A DNA stretch of 6,983 bases from an uncultured Lachnospiraceae bacterium (GTDB lineage: Bacteria > Bacillota > Clostridia > Lachnospirales > Lachnospiraceae), in NCBI GenBank assembly GCA_958426095.1, contig CATZYB010000136.1, forward strand, positions 1-6,983, given 5' to 3'. Below, one piece after another: positions 1 through 4,532 of this stretch. Position 1 is the stretch's first letter. Each line of letters begins with the position of its first letter. The notes under the pieces were generated by a model. The model ran no database searches. It saw nothing but the letters and a program-made list of their open reading frames with translations, and had not been told where the DNA came from. The translations under genes were made by a program, and so were the position numbers.

Positions 1-243
1 GTTTCTGTACTTTTACCGGATAAGCCGGGCGAACTTCACACCGTGGCCGGTATTCTTGCTGAGCTTCAGGGCAATGTCATCAAACTGGAACATAACCAGT
101 TTGTCAGTGTGAATCGGAGCAACGTGGTCGAACTTCGTATTACTCTGGAAGCCTTTGGTACGGAGCATAAGGAACGGATTTTAAAAGAATTGGAGAGACG
201 GGGCTATCGTCCGCTCCTGAAAGTGCCGAAACAGACATATTAA
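1..243 (+). CDS. ilvA: Threonine ammonia-lyase (threonine dehydratase), C-terminal ACT domain; 5' end outside window
   Basis: Threonine ammonia-lyase is a cytosolic PLP enzyme that deaminates threonine to 2-oxobutanoate and ammonia, the entry step to isoleucine. Only the last 80 codons are present, open at base 1 and ending in TAA at 241-243. They encode one ACT-type regulatory domain: an opening beta strand with PDKPGEL (visible residues 6-12), a helix, then NVIKLEHNQF (about 24-33), a second beta strand and helix, and a short basic tail. This matches the single C-terminal ACT domain of the shorter (about 400 residue) threonine ammonia-lyases, TdcB-like in the catalytic part, as recalled from the family. 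The catalytic PLP domain is not visible, so another ACT-tailed enzyme cannot be strictly excluded. In Bacillus the gene before ylxM is ftsY, so the neighbourhood differs here. No separate terminator is seen before the next promoter; the palindrome at 299-332 may serve as one. Confidence 0.85.
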   Translation, partial: VSVLLPDKPGELHTVAGILAELQGNVIKLEHNQFVSVNRSNVVELRITLEAFGTEHKERILKELERRGYRPLLKVPKQTY

Positions 244-269
244 TTTTATGAAAAATTAGAAAAAATCAG

Positions 270-298
270 TTGACATAGAGCTGAAGATAAGGTACAAT
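270..298 (+). promoter_or_regulatory. Sigma-A-type promoter of the ylxM-ffh unit
   Basis: A perfect -35 hexamer TTGACA (270-275) is followed by a 17-bp spacer and TACAAT (293-298), which matches five of six -10 positions. An A-rich stretch at 251-267 lies just upstream and could act as an UP element. The transcript is expected to start near base 305-306, inside the left arm of the inverted repeat at 299-332, giving a leader of only about 33 nt before the ylxM ATG. This is the best-matching promoter in the window. It is inferred from sequence only. Confidence 0.85.
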
Positions 299-332
299 AC
301 CACCTGTAAAGTAAAAACACTTTACAGGTGGT
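299..332 (+). repeat. Perfect 14-bp inverted repeat containing the ylxM ribosome binding site
   Basis: The left arm at 299-312 (ACCACCTGTAAAGT) is exactly complementary to the right arm at 319-332, with a 6-nt loop (AAAAAC, 313-318). It abuts the -10 box, spans the expected transcription start, and its right arm includes the ylxM Shine-Dalgarno AGGTGG (326-331). The sequence GCTTTT follows. Three readings are possible: an operator at the start site, a terminator or attenuator for transcripts coming from ilvA, or a hairpin that hides the ribosome binding site in readthrough RNA only. An RNA begun near 306 can form only about the inner 7 bp, leaving the Shine-Dalgarno free. Confidence 0.8.
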
Positions 333-338
333 GCTTTT

Positions 339-698
339 ATGGATAAGATGTTAAAGCAGGCATTGCTTTATGATTTTTACGGAGAGTTACTGACGGATCA
401 CCAGAAATCGATTTATGAGGATTTTGTTCTGAATGATTATTCGCTGAGTGAGATCGGAGAGGATCGGAATATCAGCCGTCAGGGAGTTTATGATATCATT
501 AAACGCTGCGACAGGCTTCTGAATGGTTATGAAGAAAAACTTCATCTGGTTCAGAAATTTTTAATGGCTAAAGAGCAGGTTGCGAAGATCCATGAACTGG
601 CTGGCGAAATCCTTAAAACAGAAGGTGTTCCTGAAACATCCACCGAATATTTACGGCAGATTGAAAATATTTCCAATAGGATACTGGAAGAGATGTGA
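339..698 (+). CDS. ylxM: YlxM/p13 family helix-turn-helix protein, putative SRP-pathway regulator
   Basis: YlxM is a small cytosolic DNA-binding-like protein encoded beside ffh in Firmicutes. In streptococci it is reported to bind and modulate SRP; otherwise its role is not well defined. The 119-residue product fits the family (about 105-120 residues). Residues 10-30 carry the family pattern LYDFYGELLTDHQK. Residues 34-57 form a sigma-region-4-like helix-turn-helix (YSLSEIGEDRNISRQGVYD, then IIKR), and a helical, probably coiled-coil tail with YEEKL at 64-68 follows. Shine-Dalgarno AGGTGG at 326-331 sits 7 nt before ATG 339, so this start is preferred to the ATG at 348. The ffh start lies 47 bp downstream with no terminator between, so the two are probably cotranscribed. 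Whether YlxM acts on the palindrome at its own start site is untested. Confidence 0.92.
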   Translation: MDKMLKQALLYDFYGELLTDHQKSIYEDFVLNDYSLSEIGEDRNISRQGVYDIIKRCDRLLNGYEEKLHLVQKFLMAKEQVAKIHELAGEILKTEGVPETSTEYLRQIENISNRILEEM

Positions 699-745
699 TT
701 CCCGGAAGTAGGTTGGAAGTGATATAGCCGGAAGGGAGGTTTTCC

Positions 746-2092
746 GTGGCATTTGAAAGTTTATCCGAGAAATTACAGAACGTCTTTAAAAACTTAAGAA
801 ATAAAGGGCGTTTGACAGAAGCCGATGTGAAAGCCGCTTTAAAAGAAGTTAAGATGGCGCTGCTGGAAGCAGATGTCAATTTTAAAGTTGTTAAACAGTT
901 CATTAAATCCGTTCAGGAGCGGGCCATTGGCCAGGATGTTTTAAACAGTTTGACTCCCGGACAGATGGTGATAAAGATTGTTAATGAAGAAATGGTTTCC
1001 CTGATGGGGAGTGAGACGACGGAAATTCCGTTGAAACCTTCAAATGAGGTAACCATTATTCTTATGGCCGGTCTTCAGGGCGCCGGTAAAACGACCACCT
1101 GTGCCAAGATCGCCGGTAAGATGAAACAAAAAGGTCGTAAGCCCCTGCTGGTGGCCTGTGATGTTTACCGTCCGGCGGCGATCAAACAGCTTCAGGTAAA
1201 CGGTGAAAAACAGGGCGTTCCGGTCTTTGCCATGGGCGAGAACCAGAATCCGGTGAATATCGCCAAGGCGGCTGTGGAACATGCCGCAAAAAACGATTTT
1301 AATGTCGTTATTCTGGATACGGCCGGACGACTTCACGTAGATGAAGAAATGATGGCCGAGCTTCAGAATATTAAAGCGGCCTTAGATATTGATGAGACCA
1401 TTCTTGTGGTTGATGCCATGACCGGTCAGGATGCGGTCAATGTAGCCAAGTCCTTCGATGAAACCGTTGGATTGGACGGCGTTATTCTGACAAAGCTGGA
1501 TGGCGATACCCGAGGCGGCGCCGCTCTTTCTATTCGGGCGGTCATCGGTAAACCGATTCTGTATGTCGGTATGGGTGAAAAATTATCCGATCTGGAACAG
1601 TTTTATCCGGATCGTATGGCTTCAAGAATCCTCGGTATGGGCGACGTCCTCACATTGATTGAAAAAGCGGAAGCCCAGATTGATGCGGACAAAGCCAAAG
1701 AGATGACCCGTAAGTTTAAAAAAGCAGAATTTACTTACGAAGATTATCTTGAGAATATGAGCCAGGTGAAAAATATGGGCAATATTCAGGATTTGATCGC
1801 CATGATCCCAGGTATGGGAAATCAATTAAAAAATGTGGATCTGAGCGGCAGCGAGGCCCAGATGAAACGGACCGAGTCGATTATTTTATCCATGACCCCG
1901 GAAGAACGGGCAAATCCGGATCTGATGAATATGAGCCGCAAAAAACGGATCGCTGCAGGTGCGGGAGTTTCCATCAACGAAGTTAATGCACTTGTTAAAC
2001 AGTTTGACATGATGAAAAAGATGATGAAACAATTTTCCGGACAGCTTTCCGGAAAGAAACGGAGTAAATTCCGTATGCCATTTGGTTTTTAA
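746..2092 (+). CDS. ffh: Signal recognition particle protein Ffh (SRP54)
   Basis: Ffh binds 4.5S/6S SRP RNA and the signal sequences of nascent membrane and secreted proteins, and delivers the ribosome to FtsY at the membrane. The 448-residue product is full length. The N domain is about 1-90. In the G domain, G1 is GLQGAGKTT (109-117), the SRP-specific insertion motif region is DVYRPAA (139-145), G3 is DTAGR (191-195), and G4 is TKLDG (249-253) followed by DTRGGAA. The methionine-rich M domain starts near 330 and includes IPGMGNQL (354-361) and the SRP RNA-binding motif SRKKRIAAGAGVS (397-409). The tail is short and basic. The start is GTG 746, preceded by GGGAGGT (734-740) with a 5-nt gap. 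The short stretch at 699-745 before it holds no other recognisable element. No key residue seems to be missing. Confidence 0.98.
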   Translation: MAFESLSEKLQNVFKNLRNKGRLTEADVKAALKEVKMALLEADVNFKVVKQFIKSVQERAIGQDVLNSLTPGQMVIKIVNEEMVSLMGSETTEIPLKPSNEVTIILMAGLQGAGKTTTCAKIAGKMKQKGRKPLLVACDVYRPAAIKQLQVNGEKQGVPVFAMGENQNPVNIAKAAVEHAAKNDFNVVILDTAGRLHVDEEMMAELQNIKAALDIDETILVVDAMTGQDAVNVAKSFDETVGLDGVILTKLDGDTRGGAALSIRAVIGKPILYVGMGEKLSDLEQFYPDRMASRILGMGDVLTLIEKAEAQIDADKAKEMTRKFKKAEFTYEDYLENMSQVKNMGNIQDLIAMIPGMGNQLKNVDLSGSEAQMKRTESIILSMTPEERANPDLMNMSRKKRIAAGAGVSINEVNALVKQFDMMKKMMKQFSGQLSGKKRSKFRMPFGF

Positions 2093-2106
2093 AAGATATG
2101 ATAATC

Positions 2107-2126
2107 AGGAATAGGATTTCCTTTTT
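2107..2126 (+). other. Weak hairpin with T-run in the ffh-rpsP gap
   Basis: AGGAA (2107-2111) can pair with TTCCT (2118-2122) around a 6-nt loop, and the T-run continues to 2126. A 5-bp, AT-rich stem is too weak to call a terminator with confidence. It could modestly attenuate transcription between ffh and rpsP or be fortuitous. I found no convincing promoter in this gap: GATAAT (2100-2105) and TAGAAT (2128-2133) resemble -10 boxes but lack a matching -35. Confidence 0.25.
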
Positions 2127-2133
2127 ATAGAAT
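2119..2133 (+). repeat. 15-nt direct repeat, copy 1 (rpsP leader)
   Basis: TCCTTTTTATAGAAT occurs here and again at 2206-2220 within rpsP, offset by 87 bp. The match is exact over 15 nt and stops on both sides. The coding copy encodes part of APFYRI. The origin is unknown: chance in AT-rich DNA, local duplication, or a leader element sharing a recognition sequence with the rpsP message. Confidence 0.7.
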
Positions 2134-2147
2134 ACAAAAGTTGATTC

Positions 2148-2155
2148 AGGAGGTG
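2148..2155 (+). promoter_or_regulatory. rpsP ribosome binding site
   Basis: AGGAGGTG is a near-perfect match to the 16S anti-Shine-Dalgarno, 6 nt before ATG 2162. It rules out the in-frame upstream TTG at 2141, which would place the site inside the coding region. Confidence 0.92.
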
Positions 2156-2161
2156 AAAAAG

Positions 2162-2407
2162 ATGGCAGTAAAAATTCGTTTAAGAAGAATGGGTCAGAAA
2201 AAGGCTCCTTTTTATAGAATTATCGTAGCTGATTCCCGTTCTCCAAGAGACGGTCGTTTCATTGAAGAAATTGGTACTTACAATCCAAACGTGGAACCAA
2301 GCGAAGTAAAGATCAACGAAGAACTGGCACAGAAATGGTTATCCACAGGTGCTCAGCCAACAGAAGTTGTCAGCAGATTATTCAAAAATGCAGGAATTAC
2401 AAAATAA
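2162..2407 (+). CDS. rpsP: 30S ribosomal protein S16
   Basis: S16 binds the 5' and central domains of 16S rRNA early in 30S assembly. The 81-residue product, starting [12 protein letters not shown], has the family signature throughout: [20 protein letters not shown] (13-32), then the [10 protein letters not shown] segment (33-42), and a C-terminal helix with [15 protein letters not shown]. The length is normal for the family. The gene follows ffh and precedes khpA by 21 bp, the usual Firmicute order. Codon choice is more restricted than in the flanking genes and favours CGT and AGA for arginine, as expected for a highly expressed protein. A 15-nt stretch of its coding sequence (2206-2220) is repeated exactly in the leader (2119-2133). 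Confidence 0.98.
   Translation: MAVKIRLRRMGQKKAPFYRIIVADSRSPRDGRFIEEIGTYNPNVEPSEVKINEELAQKWLSTGAQPTEVVSRLFKNAGITK
2206..2220 (+). repeat. 15-nt direct repeat, copy 2 (within rpsP)
   Basis: This is the second exact copy of TCCTTTTTATAGAAT, inside the conserved S16 KKAPFYRI region, so the sequence here is constrained by the protein. AAAAAGG at 2198-2204 is complementary to the CCTTTTT in either copy. Confidence 0.7.
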
Positions 2408-2415
2408 TTGCTGAT

Positions 2416-2422
2416 GGAGGTG
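2416..2422 (+). promoter_or_regulatory. khpA ribosome binding site
   Basis: GGAGGTG lies 6 nt before ATG 2429 and fixes that start. The in-frame TTG at 2408, directly after the rpsP stop, has no Shine-Dalgarno of its own. Confidence 0.88.
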
Positions 2423-2428
2423 CGAGGG

Positions 2429-2659
2429 ATGAAAGAATTAGTTGAAGTTATCGCTAAGGCTCTTGTTGACCATCCGGAAGGTGTTGTTGTTACGGAGACT
2501 GTTCACCCGAAATCCATTGTTCTGGAACTCAAAGTGGATCCGGAAGACATGGGCAAAGTCATCGGCAAACAGGGACGGATTGCGAGAGCGATTCGTACCG
2601 TTGTAAAATCCGCTGCATCAAAGGATGACAAAAAAGTAATTGTTGAAATTCTTCAGTAA
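2429..2659 (+). CDS. khpA: KhpA family KH-domain RNA-binding protein (YlqC)
   Basis: KhpA is a small single-KH-domain RNA-binding protein. In streptococci and other Firmicutes it pairs with KhpB (Jag/EloR) and influences cell elongation, division and RNA metabolism. The 76-residue product is family-sized. It begins [16 protein letters not shown], has a beta strand (about 29-36), and carries the nucleic-acid-binding GxxG loop as GKQG at 46-49 within [17 protein letters not shown] final helix and strand follow. Position directly after rpsP is the conserved arrangement. The ylqD gene found next in Bacillus is absent. The ORF is followed after 10 nt by the hairpin at 2670-2704, so rpsP-khpA may form the end of a transcript segment. 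Confidence 0.93.
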   Translation: MKELVEVIAKALVDHPEGVVVTETVHPKSIVLELKVDPEDMGKVIGKQGRIARAIRTVVKSAASKDDKKVIVEILQ

Positions 2660-2669
2660 TTCAACATAT

Positions 2670-2704
2670 AAAAGACCTCAATCCGTTATGGACTGGGGTC
2701 TTTT
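2670..2704 (+). terminator. Intra-operon terminator-like hairpin between khpA and rimM
   Basis: The left arm at 2670-2684 pairs with the right arm at 2690-2704 around loop GTTAT. The 15-position stem has one G-U wobble and one A-C mismatch and is flanked by AAAA and TTTT. The only T-run is the four T bases of the stem itself, and the next bases are CAG, so termination is probably partial or the hairpin works in both directions. No promoter is visible between it and rimM, so rimM must depend on readthrough or on a promoter inside the upstream genes. An mRNA processing or 3'-stabilising role is an alternative. Confidence 0.6.
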
Positions 2705-2718
2705 CAGATAAGGAATGA

Positions 2719-2723
2719 AAGGA
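2719..2723 (+). promoter_or_regulatory. rimM ribosome binding site
   Basis: AAGGA sits 6 nt before ATG 2730. The other in-frame ATG at 2715 has an AAGGA directly adjacent (zero spacing), too close for normal initiation, so 2730 is preferred. Confidence 0.7.
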
Positions 2724-2729
2724 AAGTTT

Positions 2730-3251
2730 ATGGAAGAATATTTACGTGTCGGTGTTATTTCAAATACCCACGGAGTCCGTGGTGAAGTAAAGATTTTTCC
2801 GACGACTGACGATATCACCCGTTTTAAAAAATTGAAACAATGTATTATTGATACCGGTCGGGAGAAAGTATCCGTAGAAGTAGAAAGCTGTAAGTTTTTC
2901 AAACAGACGCCGATTTTAAAATTCAAATCCATCGATCAGTTAAATGACGTGGAGCGGTACAAAGGAAAAGATTTGCTTGTTCATCGTGAACACGCTGTGA
3001 AACTGAAAAAAAATGAATTCTTTATTGTTGATTTAGTCGGCCTTCATGTCATAAGCGACGAAGGAATGGATATTGGTATTCTGACCGATGTGCTTCAAAC
3101 CGGAGCCAACGATGTTTTTGTTGTAAAAACGGCCAAAGGCGATGAAGTACTGATCCCATATATTGAACAGTGTGTACCGGAGATTCATCCGGAAACTGGA
3201 AAGGTGACTGTACATTTGCTTCCGGGTCTTCTGGACTTGAACCGAAAGTAA
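2730..3251 (+). CDS. rimM: 16S rRNA processing / 30S maturation factor RimM
   Basis: RimM binds S19 and the 16S 3' domain and assists late 30S head assembly and 16S processing. The chosen start gives 173 residues, normal for the family. The N-terminal RimM domain opens with [18 protein letters not shown] (5-22), including the characteristic THGVRGEVK. The C-terminal PRC-barrel domain (about 95-173) includes IVDLVGL (99-105), GANDVFVV (125-132), the LIPYIEQCV strand (141-149) and the terminal LLPGLLDL (163-170). The gene is followed after 19 bp by trmD, the near-universal partner arrangement. It begins 25 bp after the hairpin at 2670-2704, which may set its expression below that of rpsP. Confidence 0.95.
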   Translation: MEEYLRVGVISNTHGVRGEVKIFPTTDDITRFKKLKQCIIDTGREKVSVEVESCKFFKQTPILKFKSIDQLNDVERYKGKDLLVHREHAVKLKKNEFFIVDLVGLHVISDEGMDIGILTDVLQTGANDVFVVKTAKGDEVLIPYIEQCVPEIHPETGKVTVHLLPGLLDLNRK

Positions 3252-3270
3252 ACGGCAAGAGGAGAAAATC

Positions 3271-4017
3271 ATGCGATTTCATGTGATGACGCTTTTTCCT
3301 GATATGGTATCCGGCGGACTTCGGACAAGTATTACTGGAAGGGCTATAGAAAATCATATATTTGAACTGAATATTGTCAATATCCGGGATTATTCAAAGG
3401 ACAAACATCGGCATGTGGACGATTATCCCTACGGCGGCGGCGCCGGCATGGTCATGCAGCCCGGACCGGTATATGACTGTTATCAGGATATCGTTAAAGA
3501 TATGGATAAAAAACCAAGGGTCATTTATATGACGCCTCAGGGAAAGGTATTCAGTCAGGCTATTGCAGAGGAACTGTCTAAAGAAGAAGAACTTATTTTT
3601 CTCTGCGGCCATTATGAAGGGATTGATGAGCGGGTTCTCGAGGAAATCGTTACTGACGAATTGTCCATTGGCGACTATGTTCTGACCGGCGGTGAGCTTC
3701 CGGCCATGGTGATGATCGATTCTATTTCCCGGCTGATACCGGGCGTTTTAAATAATGATGACTCGGCCGAATATGAATCCTTCCAGGATGGGCTGTTGGA
3801 ATATCCCCAGTATACCCGTCCGGAAACTTTTATGGATAAAAAGGTGCCGTCGGTTCTTTTATCCGGCCACCATGGCAATATTGAAAAATGGCGGAGGGAA
3901 CAGTCATTAAAACGGACTCTGATCCGGAGACCTGAATTATTGGAAAAGGCCGAATTGTCAAAGGATGACGAAAAAACACTGGAAAAACTCAGGAAAAATC
4001 TTGATTTTTCTGAATGA
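3271..4017 (+). CDS. trmD: tRNA (guanine-N1)-methyltransferase TrmD
   Basis: TrmD uses S-adenosylmethionine to methylate N1 of G37 in tRNAs reading CNN, CCN-type and related codons, preventing frameshifts. The 248-residue product has the SPOUT trefoil-knot motifs: YGGGAGMVM (54-62), [11 protein letters not shown] (85-95), [11 protein letters not shown] (112-122) and [12 protein letters not shown] (134-145) with SRLIPGVL (153-160). Arg154 aligns with the catalytically important Arg154 of the E. coli enzyme. The C-terminal domain has [11 protein letters not shown] and LLSGHH...[10 protein letters not shown]. By motif alignment, the general-base position (Asp169 in E. coli, before SF..GLL) is Glu169 here. 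SD AGGAG (3260-3264) lies 6 nt before ATG 3271. The gene's 3' end overlaps the predicted rplS promoter. Confidence 0.98.
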   Translation: MRFHVMTLFPDMVSGGLRTSITGRAIENHIFELNIVNIRDYSKDKHRHVDDYPYGGGAGMVMQPGPVYDCYQDIVKDMDKKPRVIYMTPQGKVFSQAIAEELSKEEELIFLCGHYEGIDERVLEEIVTDELSIGDYVLTGGELPAMVMIDSISRLIPGVLNNDDSAEYESFQDGLLEYPQYTRPETFMDKKVPSVLLSGHHGNIEKWRREQSLKRTLIRRPELLEKAELSKDDEKTLEKLRKNLDFSE

Positions 4018-4029
4018 CTGTGATATAGT
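4001..4029 (+). promoter_or_regulatory. Probable extended -10 promoter for rplS
   Basis: TTGATT (4001-4006) resembles a -35 box at four of six positions. After a 17-bp spacer comes TATAGT (4024-4029), five of six, preceded by TGA at 4021-4023, which makes the extended -10 pattern TGnTATAGT. It overlaps the last codons of trmD. Transcription would begin near 4036 and give a leader of about 80 nt. An own promoter fits the need for more L19 than RimM or TrmD. Confidence 0.55.
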
Positions 4030-4043
4030 ATCTTGGTATGAAA

Positions 4044-4090
4044 AAAGACGGTCCTCTGTTACTTAGAAATATCGTATTAAGAACGTCGAA
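4044..4090 (+). promoter_or_regulatory. Candidate L19 (rplS) ribosomal protein leader
   Basis: The 100-nt gap before rplS contains a small nested fold. GACG (4047-4050) pairs with CGTC (4084-4087), CTT (4062-4064) with AAG (4079-4081), and AATA (4068-4071) with TATT (4075-4078) around loop TCG. An unpaired TCCTCTGTTA segment (4052-4061) lies on the 5' side. Rfam describes an L19 leader upstream of rplS in low-GC Gram-positives, thought to mediate autogenous control by L19. The position here and the short structured form agree with it. The family assignment is from memory and unverified. Confidence 0.55.
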
Positions 4091-4117
4091 TTTATAAATT
4101 TAAGGAGGTTCATTAAG

Positions 4118-4465
4118 ATGAACGACATTATTAAGAATATTGAAGCTGCTCAGTTAAAAGCTGAAGTACCTCAGTTCAACGTAGGTGATACCGTACGTGT
4201 ATCCGCAAAAGTAAAAGAAGGAAACCGTGAAAGAATCCAGGTTTTTGAAGGAACCGTTATCAAACGTCAGAACGGAAGCAACCGTGAAACATTCACAGTA
4301 AGAAAGAATTCCAACGGTATCGGCGTAGAAAAAACATGGCCTTTACATTCTCCGATCGTAGAAAAGATCGATGTTGTGAGAAGAGGTAAAGTAAGAAGAG
4401 CTAAATTATTCTACTTAAGAGACAGAGTAGGTAAGAAAGCAAAAGTTAAAGAATTAGTTAAATAA
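4118..4465 (+). CDS. rplS: 50S ribosomal protein L19
   Basis: L19 sits at the 30S-50S interface and contributes to intersubunit bridges. The 115-residue product is the normal length and has the family core: [20 protein letters not shown] (20-39), FEGTVIKRQ (43-51), [23 protein letters not shown] (57-79), and [23 protein letters not shown] (86-108). The ribosome binding site AAGGAGGT (4102-4109) lies 8 nt before ATG. Arginine is encoded only by CGT and AGA, unlike the CGG-containing neighbours, typical of highly expressed genes. A probable own promoter and leader lie upstream and a strong terminator immediately downstream, so it is likely expressed partly as a single-gene unit. Confidence 0.98.
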   Translation: MNDIIKNIEAAQLKAEVPQFNVGDTVRVSAKVKEGNRERIQVFEGTVIKRQNGSNRETFTVRKNSNGIGVEKTWPLHSPIVEKIDVVRRGKVRRAKLFYLRDRVGKKAKVKELVK

Positions 4466-4480
4466 TTCGTTGAAATCTCC

Positions 4481-4512
4481 GGGACAAGTACTTAGGTAGT
4501 TGTCCCATTTTT
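4481..4512 (+). terminator. Rho-independent terminator after rplS
   Basis: GGGACAA (4481-4487) pairs with TTGTCCC (4500-4506). After a G-G mismatch, TAC (4489-4491) pairs with GTA (4496-4498) around loop TTAG. ATTTTT follows (T-run 4508-4512). It lies 15 bp after the rplS stop and ends 20 bp before the lepB-like start, with no convincing promoter in between. Confidence 0.88.
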
Positions 4513-4520
4513 ATAATGCA

Positions 4521-4526
4521 AAGGAG
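4521..4526 (+). promoter_or_regulatory. Ribosome binding site of the first signal peptidase-like gene
   Basis: AAGGAG is 6 nt before GTG 4533 and selects that start. The longer reading frame from TTG 4500 would begin inside the terminator stem and has no Shine-Dalgarno. Confidence 0.82.
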
Positions 4527-4532
4527 CAGGCT

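Noticed and set aside
613..903. Minus-strand reading frame across the ylxM-ffh junction
   Set aside because: It lies antisense to two clearly conserved genes, has no ribosome binding site that I can see, and its translation has no recognisable family features.
2004..2009. TTGACA near the 3' end of ffh as a promoter for rpsP
   Set aside because: No acceptable -10 element is present at the proper spacing (about 2026-2033).
2408..2428. TTG start for khpA directly after the rpsP stop
   Set aside because: The strong GGAGGTG at 2416-2422 would lie inside the coding region, and KhpA family proteins begin at MKEL, matching ATG 2429.
3049..3357. Minus-strand frame of about 100 codons over rimM and the start of trmD
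   Set aside because: It is a shadow of two well-supported genes with no domain motif; similar antisense frames occur over most genes here.
4512..4517. Perfect TATAAT as a -10 promoter for the lepB-like gene
   Set aside because: Expected transcription would begin at or beyond the ribosome binding site (4521-4526), no -35 box lies 16-18 bp upstream, and the sequence is the end of the terminator T-run.
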